A DNA stretch of 64,000 bases from a virus, in the IMG/VR virus record IMGVR_UViG_3300048929_000185, positions 1-64,000 of that record. One strand, 5' to 3'. Positions 8,027 to 16,115 of this stretch are shown here, piece by piece; position 1 is the stretch's first letter; every line of letters begins with the position of its first letter. The notes under the pieces are model-generated. The model saw only the letters and a list, made by a program, of their open reading frames with translations, did no database searches and was not told the origin of the DNA. The position numbers and the translations under genes were made by a program.

Positions 8027-8186
8027 TCTCCTCCCTTGACAAGCTTTCTTTTAATTTACGTCTCGCAATCTTTCTAAACAATTTCTTTGCTTTTCCTCTC
8101 CATCGCGGATTATATATCTGCGGACAATCCAAATCATATGTGGTCATATTTGATTGCGTATGATTTTTAAAATCATCTTTTCTAAT
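7995..8186 (-). CDS. Small basic protein with possible ATT start
   Basis: An open frame of 63 codons is rich in Arg and Lys (RWRGKAKKLFRKIARRKLKE). A good ribosome site GAGGTGAT precedes an ATT codon at 8186, and no ATG occurs at the expected distance; the first in-frame ATG is 14 codons later and lacks a site. It fills the otherwise empty gap between 8026 and 8226. Either a rare ATT start or a decayed start is possible. Confidence 0.45.
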   Translation of the reverse strand: MRKDDFKNHTQSNMTTYDLDCPQIYNPRWRGKAKKLFRKIARRKLKESLSREEIDNENIILKK

Positions 8187-8225
8187 TTACATCACCTCAT
8201 TTACCGATGAACTCGTCGTTTCGAG

Positions 8226-8651
8226 TTATAATTCATCTGGCAAGTCAATAAATAAAAATATTGCCTTATTCCACTTAACACCTCGATCTTCTAAATCCTT
8301 AAGTCCGTCTTCAGTGAAAAAATCTTTATATCTTAATTCTCCTTCTTTCAAATTATCAAAAAAGTATTCTCTGATCATTGATTTACCAATACTGCCAGCC
8401 CATCTAGGATAATCATCACACCAACATACCTCATACTCAACCATTGGAATGACTTCGAGTTCTGGATTCTCCGCAATTAATTTGTTGAGTTCATATCGTC
8501 TTATGTATCTATCGCAAGACTCTTTATTTGAGTTTTTATAAAGTACAGTTCCATATAATAACTTCCCATCATTATCAATAATTCTGTCATTATTGTTTGG
8601 TATTACACAGTACTTTCCGCAAGACATCTCTGTAACAATTAGTTCGTTCAT
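8226..8651 (-). CDS. Unknown 141-residue acidic protein
   Basis: An acidic soluble protein with aromatic-rich patches (WCDDYPRWAG) and no recognised domain. The start follows GAGGTGAGTATTAA. It lies in the nucleotide-metabolism operon between membrane proteins and small helical proteins. Confidence 0.75.
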   Translation of the reverse strand: MNELIVTEMSCGKYCVIPNNNDRIIDNDGKLLYGTVLYKNSNKESCDRYIRRYELNKLIAENPELEVIPMVEYEVCWCDDYPRWAGSIGKSMIREYFFDNLKEGELRYKDFFTEDGLKDLEDRGVKWNKAIFLFIDLPDEL

Positions 8652-8687
8652 TTAATACTCACCTCTCTTTTTTACCAATTAAACCAG

Positions 8688-8882
8688 TCATTTCAAGTAC
8701 TCTTTACTCAACTTAATTACATCTGAAGCCCCAGTTCTTTTCACATAATCAGAAAACATAATTTTGATCATGTCTTCTGTATTCAATTCATTAATCATTC
8801 TCTTTCTATATTGTTCTATTGTACCCTCTCTTTCTATTTCGTATTTATGTAATTCGTGATAACAATCTGAATAATCACTCAC
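8688..8882 (-). CDS. Small helical protein of unknown function
   Basis: A 64-residue charged helical protein starting at an ATG after AGGAGGTAATTAAG. No family recognised. Confidence 0.7.
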   Translation of the reverse strand: MSDYSDCYHELHKYEIEREGTIEQYRKRMINELNTEDMIKIMFSDYVKRTGASDVIKLSKEYLK

Positions 8883-8898
8883 TCTTAATTACCTCCTA

Positions 8899-9303
8899 TT
8901 AGTCAGTTTTATACTCAATTGAATTCAAATCAATTGTCTGGAATTCGTCATAAATATTAGGTATAAAAATTCCTATCCAAAAGTCTCTCTGAACTTCTTT
9001 ATTGTAAGATAAATTTTCGTTCCAATTTTGTACTTCATCAATGTAGTTTTTATTGACTATTCCAAACTTATCTCTACACGCCTCCGTTTCTGATTTGTAA
9101 ACTAATGCTTTATATCTTTCTCTATACTCAGCAGATGTTCCTTTCGATCCACAATGCAGCGCAATTACAATAACCAACATAACCACCCCGATTGTTGTAG
9201 CGACTGCTCCAAGTATTACCCACAAATCCTCTAAATCTAAAACATAAAAATGTGCCATAATGAAAAATGCTATAGCCAAAACTACAAAAATCCAAAACAC
9301 CAT
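8899..9303 (-). CDS. Membrane-anchored protein of unknown function
   Basis: Two membrane helices at the N-terminus (FWIFVVLAIAFFIMA and a second over about 25-50) precede a soluble charged domain of about 80 residues. I place the start at the ATG preceded by AAAGGAG (134 residues); a longer frame to 9339 adds 12 residues with a weaker site. No family recognised. Confidence 0.75.
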   Translation of the reverse strand: MVFWIFVVLAIAFFIMAHFYVLDLEDLWVILGAVATTIGVVMLVIVIALHCGSKGTSAEYRERYKALVYKSETEACRDKFGIVNKNYIDEVQNWNENLSYNKEVQRDFWIGIFIPNIYDEFQTIDLNSIEYKTD

Positions 9304-9367
9304 CTTTTTTTCTCCTTTTCTTTCTATTATTTTCCACATGAAACTGATTTTCTATTTGCAATTATGA

Positions 9368-9763
9368 TTACTCTTTCTCTACGTTTATAACACTATTCAG
9401 CACATATCTATCGTTTAAATAATCAACAATGAATAGATGCTGTTTATCAATATCATCGTCATCTCTTATTGTTACTGTAAAATATGCTCTTTCGTTATGT
9501 ACTTCTAACGTCTCTTCTATAACATTAACTAGATTATAAAGTTCTTTTAATTCGATTATGTATTCTTCTTTATTGACATATAAATACAATTTTGTACCGT
9601 TCCATCTATTACAAAACGCAAATGTGGGTTCATCATCTTTAGAATATTTAACAATTCTTTCAAGTTTACCAAGTCTTTTTAACTGCTTTTCATACTCATT
9701 TTGCTCGTTGCAAAGTTTATCAAATTTTTCCTCAAGCGCTTCAATTCTCTTTTTATTAAACAT
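9368..9763 (-). CDS. Coiled-coil protein with beta-rich C-terminus
   Basis: A 131-residue protein whose first 35 residues form a charged coiled coil (EKFDKLCNEQNEYEKQLKRL). The rest alternates hydrophobic and acidic residues as expected for beta strands. Family unknown. Confidence 0.75.
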   Translation of the reverse strand: MFNKKRIEALEEKFDKLCNEQNEYEKQLKRLGKLERIVKYSKDDEPTFAFCNRWNGTKLYLYVNKEEYIIELKELYNLVNVIEETLEVHNERAYFTVTIRDDDDIDKQHLFIVDYLNDRYVLNSVINVEKE

Positions 9764-9786
9764 ATTTTCTCCTTATCTATAATGTT

Positions 9787-10038
9787 TTATTTGTTATACT
9801 TTCCAGTTCCATTACATCTAAGATACATTTCTTTCAAATCAGATGATCGCTCGTACGGATCGTTTCCGTCTGATTTTCTATAATAATATCCACTTCCACA
9901 ACAATCTGGGCATACACCATTTACTTTATATAAGATCTCTCTTGAATTAACCAAATCTTGTTTCTCCTGTGTTAATTGGATTATTTCACTGTCAATCTTT
10001 TTAATTGCTTCGCCTAACTCATTGATTGCACTTTCCAT
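9787..10038 (-). CDS. Coiled coil plus DnaJ-like zinc motif protein
   Basis: An 83-residue protein: residues 1-38 are a coiled coil and the C-terminal half carries CPDCCGSGYYY and CNGTG, resembling half of a DnaJ CxxCxGxG zinc finger. Such proteins are common in phage early operons. Function unknown. Confidence 0.75.
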   Translation of the reverse strand: MESAINELGEAIKKIDSEIIQLTQEKQDLVNSREILYKVNGVCPDCCGSGYYYRKSDGNDPYERSSDLKEMYLRCNGTGKYNK

Positions 10039-10053
10039 TTTGTTTGTTTCTCC

Positions 10054-10491
10054 TTATCCATAATATTTTTCTATGTAATTCAATGCGTCTAACATGGCTT
10101 CCTTGCCCATTTTAATTTTGTTACAAGCAGGAGGAACCCAACAGTATGTAATCTTGTTTAAATCAGTCTCATTGCCATCGTAGAATCCAACGATAGGTTT
10201 TCTCAACATATTAGCCCACGCAACTTCCATAAGCGTACCTCCAGAATCTTTTGTATTATTTAAGTTAACCAAGATTACTTTTGCTCTCTCAACTCTTTGT
10301 CTACAAAACTCCATAATTTCAGCATTAGAATCATGCAACTGCTCACGATAATTATAATAATCGTTTGGATTAATACCTCTAAAACTTTTAGAATTATCTT
10401 CAAACCATATCTTACAAAACTCACGCCATTCATTACTTTCTTCGAAGCTGATCCTACCGGACGCTCCGCATAACCATACCTCATCTCGCAA
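10054..10491 (-). CDS. Nucleoside 2-deoxyribosyltransferase-like protein
   Basis: A 145-residue protein beginning with the strand VWLCGAS. It has DSNAEIMEFCRQRVERAKVI (Asp and substrate-loop region) and GGTLMEVAWANMLRKPIVGF, where the Glu after TLM matches the catalytic nucleophile of the family. It probably salvages deoxynucleosides or cleaves modified ones, consistent with dut, nrdD and ThyX in the same operon. The exact substrate cannot be told. Confidence 0.82.
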   Translation of the reverse strand: MRDEVWLCGASGRISFEESNEWREFCKIWFEDNSKSFRGINPNDYYNYREQLHDSNAEIMEFCRQRVERAKVILVNLNNTKDSGGTLMEVAWANMLRKPIVGFYDGNETDLNKITYCWVPPACNKIKMGKEAMLDALNYIEKYYG

Positions 10492-10493
10492 TA

Positions 10494-10763
10494 CTAATCC
10501 TCCTCATCGTATAAAATATTCATATCCTCAAATGGCGAGTTTGTCATACTAATGTGTTTTCCATATATATTCATCAATTCCCATAACTGAAAACTTGAGT
10601 ATCCGCTGCTGTCTTCTTTAGGATATTCTCTACATAAATAATCGGGACAGAATCCATCTGTTTTTAAAAAAAGCTCCATCAACCAATCATTTTTATGAAA
10701 ATATATATCTTTACCCGTTGGATTTAATTTTACCTTAACCTTTTGGTTGAGATTGATTTTCAT
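10494..10763 (-). CDS. Unknown 89-residue protein
   Basis: An acidic soluble protein (KINLNQKVKVKLNPTGKDIY at the start). Adjacent by 2 bases to the deoxyribosyltransferase-like gene and overlapping the zinc-motif gene upstream by 4 bases, so all three are coupled. Family unknown. Confidence 0.72.
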   Translation of the reverse strand: MKINLNQKVKVKLNPTGKDIYFHKNDWLMELFLKTDGFCPDYLCREYPKEDSSGYSSFQLWELMNIYGKHISMTNSPFEDMNILYDEED

Positions 10764-10951
10764 TTATTCTCCTTAAACTCTTCATTTACATCGCAATCTT
10801 TACTAATCCAGTACAATTCTCCGTCGCATACATCACACGGCTTGATTATCTCAGACTCAAACAATCTTCCTAACTTATTGAGCCTGATTGATTCATCTGC
10901 GCTGTTCCGGTAATAACATGACTTGCACAATTCACTTCTGTATTCTCTCAT
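10760..10951 (-). CDS. Small zinc-ribbon-like protein
   Basis: A 63-residue protein with two CxxC pairs (CKSCYYR and CDVCDGELYW) likely to bind one zinc. One of about a dozen very small Cys-pair proteins in the window. Function unknown. Confidence 0.75.
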   Translation of the reverse strand: MREYRSELCKSCYYRNSADESIRLNKLGRLFESEIIKPCDVCDGELYWISKDCDVNEEFKENK

Positions 10952-11164
10952 TTAAATATCCCAATTCTTTCTAATACTCTTTTCGTTGCTATACGGAATA
11001 CCCTCTTTTACAAACTCATGATTTATAAAAGTATCACAATGAGTGGAAAGTTCGTATCCTCTTTTCTTTTCGGCTATAGTAACCGTGTAAATGTGACCAT
11101 CAATAAATCCAAATGAATTTTTACCGCCTATGTATTTGGCAAATATCTGCCGATCTAATACCAT
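10952..11164 (-). CDS. Unknown 70-residue protein
   Basis: A small beta-rich, SH3-like-looking protein (GGKNSFGFIDGHIYTV) that starts after GAAGGTGAAAT. Directly adjacent to the zinc-motif gene. Family unknown. Confidence 0.7.
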   Translation of the reverse strand: MVLDRQIFAKYIGGKNSFGFIDGHIYTVTIAEKKRGYELSTHCDTFINHEFVKEGIPYSNEKSIRKNWDI

Positions 11165-11203
11165 ATTTCACCTTCTTTCTATACCAATAAAAACCATAAT
11201 TTA

Positions 11204-11509
11204 TCAGTCCTGATATGCAATCGCTTCCCTTTCGTTTCTCAGCAACTTTAATAGTTCCTTCGTATACCACTCTACCTTTTCAAAATCTTCAATTTCGGCA
11301 GATAACGGATCTTTGTCTATTGTTTTCTTTCCTGCTCTAACGGAATATTTGATGATATTAGCAATACAAAATTCTTTTCCGATTCCCATTGCTTCAATGA
11401 TTTTGATTGCTTCGTATGTATTGTCGGCTCCCCCATAATGACTTGGGTGTGAAACCATCTCCTTTTTAAGAGTGTCCATAGTTTCTTTATCAGCTAAAAC
11501 TGTTTTCAT
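11204..11509 (-). CDS. DUF3310 protein (phage nucleotide-kinase-like)
   Basis: A 101-residue protein with the DUF3310 signature: SHPSHYGG near residue 22, then FCIANIIKYSVRAGKK and DFEKVEWYTKELL. The family is common in phages next to nucleotide metabolism genes. Its start overlaps the end of the ThyX-like gene by 4 bases, supporting a joint role in dNTP supply. Confidence 0.88.
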   Translation of the reverse strand: MKTVLADKETMDTLKKEMVSHPSHYGGADNTYEAIKIIEAMGIGKEFCIANIIKYSVRAGKKTIDKDPLSAEIEDFEKVEWYTKELLKLLRNEREAIAYQD

Positions 11510-12189
11510 TTATTTTCCTCCAATCCACATTTAATTAGTTCATCTGCATACGGCAAACTATTAACCCAAGCAATAAATGCTTCGCTCCATTCAGATAATT
11601 TATGATTTCTTCTACTTCGATAAATTGAGTATAAATTCTCGTAATTCATAGTGACGGTGCGAGTCTGGAGCCAAGATTCCGGAAGCCAACGAATTAATTC
11701 TTTCCAATATCTCTTATCTTTTGTATTAATATATTTTTTGCGTAAATCTTCTAAAAAGTATATGATACATTCAACTTCCTCTCCTACGGTTGAATTTGCA
11801 TATGAATGAGTGTCTTCACATTCTAAATCCAAATCAACATCGTCTATTTCAAAGCAATCAAGTATAATTGGCGTAGTTGAAAGTTTGTGCATTGTACTTG
11901 TTGAGTTAGCAACCGTACCTATCTTATATGTATCAAATTCTTTCCACCAGTACAGAGGAGCCGTAATATCTACTGAAACCATTATCTGACGAAGGAACTT
12001 TCTGTGTTCGCTTCCTGCCACAATCAACTGTTGAGCAAGTTTCATATCATTACTTCCAATTACATATTTGTTCTGATCCCATTCATCATATCCAGTGTAG
12101 CTATCACTTCTAATCCAAGATTCTTTAGGATTGCGCATACCGCGGAGTGCATGATCAAAGCCCCATACATCTGTCAATTCAAACCTCAC
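11506..12189 (-). CDS. ThyX-like (flavin-dependent thymidylate synthase-like) protein
   Basis: A 227-residue protein. The segments GSEHRKFLRQIMVSVDI, YWWKEFDTYKIG and LPESWLQTRTVTMNYENL recall ThyX, but the classical RHRxxSxNExSxR flavin-binding motif is not evident, so activity is uncertain. I prefer the GTG at 12189, preceded by GGAGGAGAATAACG, over a longer frame from 12249 that would run inside the upstream gene. With dut upstream and DUF3310 overlapping, it would complete a dUMP-to-dTMP route. Confidence 0.65.
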   Translation of the reverse strand: MRFELTDVWGFDHALRGMRNPKESWIRSDSYTGYDEWDQNKYVIGSNDMKLAQQLIVAGSEHRKFLRQIMVSVDITAPLYWWKEFDTYKIGTVANSTSTMHKLSTTPIILDCFEIDDVDLDLECEDTHSYANSTVGEEVECIIYFLEDLRKKYINTKDKRYWKELIRWLPESWLQTRTVTMNYENLYSIYRSRRNHKLSEWSEAFIAWVNSLPYADELIKCGLEENK

Positions 12190-12430
12190 CGTTATTCTCC
12201 TCCACCTTATACTTTTCCATTTCCTTGTAAAATTCAGTCTCTTCTTCATTATCTTCGGTATTGATTTTTACGACCAGTTTCCATCTCGTATCAAGATTTA
12301 GTACTGAGATAAACGACTTTGCATCAACTGATTCATGCCTGGCTGCAAGTCTGAGATCTATATCACTTTTGTACTTACTTGTGATTGTCACAAACTCTGC
12401 CACTTCCTCCAGATTTAATTTAATTTCCAT
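12179..12430 (-). CDS. Unknown 83-residue protein
   Basis: A small soluble protein (MEIKLNLEEVAEFVTITS at the start) after AGGAGAGGTGTAA. Its stop lies 11 bases inside the ThyX-like gene, indicating coupling. Family unknown. Confidence 0.72.
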   Translation of the reverse strand: MEIKLNLEEVAEFVTITSKYKSDIDLRLAARHESVDAKSFISVLNLDTRWKLVVKINTEDNEEETEFYKEMEKYKVEENNGEV

Positions 12431-12477
12431 TTACACCTCTCCTATTATTTTTTATTTACCATCATATGTACAAACAC

Positions 12478-12693
12478 TTATTCACCGGAAAACAGTCTAA
12501 GTTCGCCGTTGCCATCAAAATCATCGTAATCAATAATTATGTCATTTCCATCTCTACGGAAAAGTCCTTTAATTTTCCTATCGTCTCTAAATGTGAGAGC
12601 GCTCTTTTTATTTTTGCCAATATAAAGATTTGCGTCAGGGGTCTCTTCAAACATTCTAATTAGTTCATTTAAAATTGCCATTCCTTGTGTCAT
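12478..12693 (-). CDS. Unknown 71-residue protein, first gene of the 12.8-kb operon
   Basis: A small acidic protein starting after AGGAGTGAAACAATATTAA. It is the first gene after the twin-box promoter and the conserved hairpin element at 12751-12779. Family unknown. Confidence 0.7.
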   Translation of the reverse strand: MTQGMAILNELIRMFEETPDANLYIGKNKKSALTFRDDRKIKGLFRRDGNDIIIDYDDFDGNGELRLFSGE

Positions 12694-12750
12694 TTAATAT
12701 TGTTTCACTCCTATCATGTATTTTATTTTGTATGTATTATTGGATTTAGT

Positions 12751-12779
12751 GGTATTTACATTTTGCTTGCTGCCACAAG
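12751..12779 (-). ncRNA. Conserved leader element, copy 1 (TGGCAG hexaloop plus downstream box)
   Basis: Read leftward: stem CTTG, loop TGGCAG, stem CAAG, 2 bases, then AAATGTAAATACC. The hexaloop and the 13-base box are identical to the copies at 22053, 34801 and 46455, while the stem differs but still pairs. It lies in the 5' leader of the operon, about 25-55 bases after the predicted start. Alternatively it is a tiny ORF; one frame reads WQQAKCKYH then stop. Confidence 0.6.
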
Positions 12780-12783
12780 TTTT

Positions 12784-12840
12784 ATTACTATATTACCTTT
12801 GCTACTTCTTTAGTATATCATTACTATATTTCTCTGTCAA
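12784..12840 (-). promoter_or_regulatory. Twin-box promoter (12.8 kb)
   Basis: Leftward sigma-A promoter: TTGACA (12835-12840), 17-bp spacer, TATACT (12812-12817). The spacer contains AATATAGTAAT (12820-12830) and an identical box lies at 12784-12794, exactly 36 bp downstream, at about +12 to +22. The arrangement is shared with promoters at 24.8, 37.9 and 46.3 kb. It should drive the nucleotide-metabolism operon down to the terminator at 2241. Confidence 0.85.
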
Positions 12841-12880
12841 GGTAAAAAATAAAAACATTTTTCGACTTGAAATCCTAGAT

Positions 12881-13225
12881 TTATTGCTCCAAACTTTCAA
12901 GAGCGCATTCAATAGCTTCATTAAAACCGCAACCGCCGTTATAATAACTTAATACATAGTCAATCGTACCGTCTTCATTAATCGAAGCATGATATATGTC
13001 ATCTCCGTCAGCTTCCACATCCTTGATTATTTTATAAACATTGTTGTTGCAAATTATAAATTCTTTACTACATTCATCACTAAAACATTCTTCGTATGAG
13101 CCATAATATGATCTCATTTTAATTCCATTTCGAATGCAGTATTCTTTACACCAGACTTCTACTGTCTGAAAGCTTGATATATCTATTTTTAATAATTTCC
13201 CTACATGAACTTCTGTCTGTGACAT
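12881..13225 (-). CDS. Unknown 114-residue protein
   Basis: A soluble protein ending in DYVLSYYNGGCGFNEAIECA, a pattern I associate with small accessory proteins of Clostridia phages. It is the last gene before the 12.8-kb promoter, so it ends the 24.8-kb operon. No catalytic motif. Confidence 0.75.
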   Translation of the reverse strand: MSQTEVHVGKLLKIDISSFQTVEVWCKEYCIRNGIKMRSYYGSYEECFSDECSKEFIICNNNVYKIIKDVEADGDDIYHASINEDGTIDYVLSYYNGGCGFNEAIECALESLEQ

Positions 13226-13252
13226 GTTAATTCCTCCTTTAAATCTCCAATT

Positions 13253-13447
13253 TTATTCATTACTTGTTGACTTATCTGTTCTGAGTAAATCTTTGTAATA
13301 TTTTACACTGTTATCGTAAGTTACGGTTGATCCCTGTGAATTATATCCGCATGAGCATTTATAAAATACCTGTGATTCTCCATACGAATACGAAATATAA
13401 CTCTGCATTAGCCTACTACAATTTGGGCAAAACATGTTATGCTCCAT
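13253..13447 (-). CDS. Small zinc-ribbon protein
   Basis: A 64-residue protein with two metal pairs, CPNCSRLM at residues 7-14 and CSCGYNSQG near 32. It probably folds around one zinc. Function unknown. Confidence 0.75.
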   Translation of the reverse strand: MEHNMFCPNCSRLMQSYISYSYGESQVFYKCSCGYNSQGSTVTYDNSVKYYKDLLRTDKSTSNE

Positions 13448-13458
13448 CTTAATCCTCC

Positions 13459-13653
13459 TTACTCATTTCCAAAATATATACATTGTGAACACTCATTATC
13501 GATTGCCACTTCTATCGCATCATCTACATCTTTTTTATGTACTTTCTTAACCTGATTCGTAAATTCATATCCTAAATTTTCTTCAATTATCTTTAATGCT
13601 TCTGCAAAACTCTCTACCCGTTCCCAGTTATTATTTACGTAGACCGTATCCGT
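13459..13653 (-). CDS. Small protein with non-standard ACG start
   Basis: An open frame of 64 codons (NNNWERVESFAEALKIIEEN in the first third, CSQCIYFGNE at the end) has no ATG, GTG or TTG at its head. The upstream stop reads TAACG where coupled genes would have TAATG, and AAGGAGGTG precedes it. The simplest reading is an ATG-to-ACG start, either rarely used or decayed. Protein-like composition favours a real gene. Confidence 0.5.
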   Translation of the reverse strand, partial: TDTVYVNNNWERVESFAEALKIIEENLGYEFTNQVKKVHKKDVDDAIEVAIDNECSQCIYFGNE

Positions 13654-14048
13654 TACACCTCCTTATAAGAGTCTGGCATCGGCTTCCATGCGATCACCTC
13701 AAAACTATCGTCATTAAAATTACACCATTTTCCGTCTACGGTTATATCGTCGCAAGTAAATACTGTATCATTATCATAATTTTTCACAGTAACTAATACC
13801 ATATCTGATGCAGCATATCGTCTAACATCTATAACCGCCATAGTATCTATGTCCCATATATCTCGCGATTCTTCATGTTCTTCTGGCATACATTCGCTTA
13901 CTGGAATCCATCTGTCTTTATCTTGGTTCTTCAACGCTTCTATCGCCATGACAAGAGCTTCTGTGATTTTGATTGCTTTTGGATATTCTAATTTAAAATG
14001 AATGTCCATATGATCTTTTATTCTTGAAATTGCTTCACCCTTTGTCAC
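13653..14048 (-). CDS. DUF551 protein
   Basis: A 131-residue protein. An N-terminal helical part carries a phage-typical GEAISRIKDHMDIHFK segment. The C-terminal DUF551 domain is marked by RWIPVSECMPEE, MVLVTVKN and FEVIAWKPMPDSYKE. DUF551 proteins are frequent in phage early regions; the function is unknown. Confidence 0.85.
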   Translation of the reverse strand: MTKGEAISRIKDHMDIHFKLEYPKAIKITEALVMAIEALKNQDKDRWIPVSECMPEEHEESRDIWDIDTMAVIDVRRYAASDMVLVTVKNYDNDTVFTCDDITVDGKWCNFNDDSFEVIAWKPMPDSYKEV

Positions 14049-14077
14049 TTAATTACCTCCTCCTTGAAACTACCATT

Positions 14078-14473
14078 TTATACGCTTACTACCAACGTCA
14101 AATCTTCCGTACCGTCATCATTATTCTTTATTTTCACCTCAAAATCGGCTTTATTTTTAACCGCTAGTCTTACCTTGTCTTTCATATCTCTATCTTTTAT
14201 TCTAAATAGATAATAATGCTTTCCGGATCTATCCTTAATTTTAGTATCTACATCACTTGTTTCATAGATAATACCCTCTGTCTCTCTTCCAAAATAAAAG
14301 AATAACCAACCGTATAGTGGATAATCCCCTTTACCGAAATGCTTATCACACTTTGGTAATAACCACGGGTCTTTTAATGAAAATTGAAAATAAATAGAGT
14401 ATGCTTCTTTTGTTTTAAAATTCACATTTAATAAATTCCATGTAAATCGTCTCCTATCGATATGTAATAACAT
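14078..14473 (-). CDS. Unknown 131-residue protein
   Basis: A soluble, aromatic-rich protein (WLLPKCDKHFGKGDYPLYGW) with a basic C-terminal half. It starts after GGAGGACGT. No family recognised. Confidence 0.72.
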   Translation of the reverse strand: MLLHIDRRRFTWNLLNVNFKTKEAYSIYFQFSLKDPWLLPKCDKHFGKGDYPLYGWLFFYFGRETEGIIYETSDVDTKIKDRSGKHYYLFRIKDRDMKDKVRLAVKNKADFEVKIKNNDDGTEDLTLVVSV

Positions 14474-14504
14474 ACGTCCTCCTACTATGGATTTGCAGTT
14501 TTAA

Positions 14505-14702
14505 CTATCCTACCGTAAACCATCTGTCGTAATCGTTTTCACCCACATTATTTTTATGTAATAAGTTTTGCAACTCATTAAAGTCTTGCTCTGTACTTTC
14601 TGAATAGTCTGGAAACAAAGGCTCGCTATTATAGTCAATATCATAGAAATCAGATTCAACCACTGAAGAATCTCTCATTACCACTACTATTTTTCTATTC
14701 AC
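14505..14702 (-). CDS. Small acidic protein
   Basis: A 65-residue acidic protein (SDFYDIDYNSEPLFPDYSES). It overlaps its upstream neighbour by 4 bases. Family unknown. Confidence 0.68.
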   Translation of the reverse strand: MNRKIVVVMRDSSVVESDFYDIDYNSEPLFPDYSESTEQDFNELQNLLHKNNVGENDYDRWFTVG

Positions 14703-14905
14703 TTATTCTCCTTCATCCCATCTAAATTTAAAGATGTTTCGCAAAACTTCTTGATCTCCTGAACACTTTTACCATCGTCACACATATTTAGCACAGCACC
14801 AAGTATTCCACAAGCACCTGCCCTCATTCCGTCCAGTCTTACTTTATCCAACGTTTTCTTAGCAGCATTTTCAAACTGCTGTTCAACTGCATTTTTATTT
14901 TTCAT
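14699..14905 (-). CDS. Small helical protein
   Basis: A 68-residue helical protein; the segment RAGACGILGAVLNMCDDGKS is suggestive of small phage proteins but no function is known. It overlaps the end of the AAA ATPase gene by 11 bases and the next gene by 4, so it belongs to a coupled set. Confidence 0.7.
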   Translation of the reverse strand: MKNKNAVEQQFENAAKKTLDKVRLDGMRAGACGILGAVLNMCDDGKSVQEIKKFCETSLNLDGMKENK

Positions 14906-16076
14906 TTAATAATCCTCCATTCTTTTTGTTAATTTTGTTTGATCTGAATTCCATAATCTTACTTTGCAAATATGCTGGCTGAACAGGATATTCTAAATTC
15001 AAGCCATTTAAAACGCTTTCATCATATCCAAGTAGTTTCACACACTCCAATGCCATATCTTTTTCAAAATAATCCAATTCTTCTTGAATATCAAATCTGC
15101 CGTACCTAATTAGTGCCGCATCTATTCTCTCTTTATAATTCGTTGTAGCAACGTAAATTGTGTTTTCAGTAGAATAAATTCCATCTAGTAATTGAAATAC
15201 CGCGTTCTGGTTATTATCTTTCTGCTTTTTACTTTCTATATCCAGCTCAACACCTTCAGTTTCTTCCCGACTTTTAAAGAACATATCGAAATCTTCAATT
15301 AATACAATTATGGTTCCATCGTATTTCTTACGCATCTTGAGAATTTTGTTAATTGAATTCATGATATTGGCAGGATCAATTGTTAATATCGGTGCATTTC
15401 CAAACATGGAACTTATGGCTTTCGCCACGGTTGACTTCCCAGTTCCTGGCTTTCCGTATAAAAACACCCCAATTTTATGAACTAACTGATGATTTTCGTA
15501 CCATTCTTTGCTCTTATTCCAGCTCTTTAAACCAGAGACTATCCTTTCTTTTACTTCGTCATCAAGGATTATGTTGCTGAAGTCGTGAGGTATAGTATCA
15601 CAAGTAACGTCAAACTCATTTAAAAATTGCACTCGTATGTGTTTATCATCTGTAATTTTAAGAGCGTCTTTTAAAAATTTTTCTCTGATTTTATATCTAT
15701 CTCTTCCATAAAAAATAAGTTTAAGACGAGGTTCTGGATAATATGTCTTTTCGCTTTTGTTCTTATAAGACTCAACCTTTATGTAATTACCCCTATTTAC
15801 TTTGACAAAATATGTAGTGTCGCTGCATAATTCATAAAATTCCTTATTTGTGGTTGGGGTTCTATGTTTGATAAAAGTGTCAGGATCTAGTTTGTATATC
15901 ATCTTATTTATGTTGTTGTAGGCATTATCCCACTCTCCAACGTCAATAACAGAACTCTTTAAACCCTTTATTATTTGAATCGCACTAGATATAGCTGTCG
16001 CTCCAATAGAAACCGCAACTCCTGTAGTTATCTGTTTTAAGACTGTATCATTTTTATTTGATATAATGTGTTCCAC
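14895..16076 (-). CDS. BCS1-like AAA ATPase
   Basis: A 393-residue ATPase. A hydrophobic segment at about residues 15-35 may anchor or bury the N-terminus. Residues 45-190 are a family-specific N-terminal region. The AAA module shows Walker A GKPGTGKSTVAKA, Walker B TIIVLIEDFDMFF, sensor-1 TIYVATTNYKERID and the arginine finger region ALIRYGRFD. BCS1-like ATPases remodel or move folded proteins; phage members could act in assembly or in host takeover. Its substrate is not indicated by neighbours. Confidence 0.88.
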   Translation of the reverse strand: MEHIISNKNDTVLKQITTGVAVSIGATAISSAIQIIKGLKSSVIDVGEWDNAYNNINKMIYKLDPDTFIKHRTPTTNKEFYELCSDTTYFVKVNRGNYIKVESYKNKSEKTYYPEPRLKLIFYGRDRYKIREKFLKDALKITDDKHIRVQFLNEFDVTCDTIPHDFSNIILDDEVKERIVSGLKSWNKSKEWYENHQLVHKIGVFLYGKPGTGKSTVAKAISSMFGNAPILTIDPANIMNSINKILKMRKKYDGTIIVLIEDFDMFFKSREETEGVELDIESKKQKDNNQNAVFQLLDGIYSTENTIYVATTNYKERIDAALIRYGRFDIQEELDYFEKDMALECVKLLGYDESVLNGLNLEYPVQPAYLQSKIMEFRSNKINKKNGGLLNEK

Positions 16077-16115
16077 TTCCTCTCTTCTGCAAATGAACTG
16101 TTGGTTTCCTCGGCT

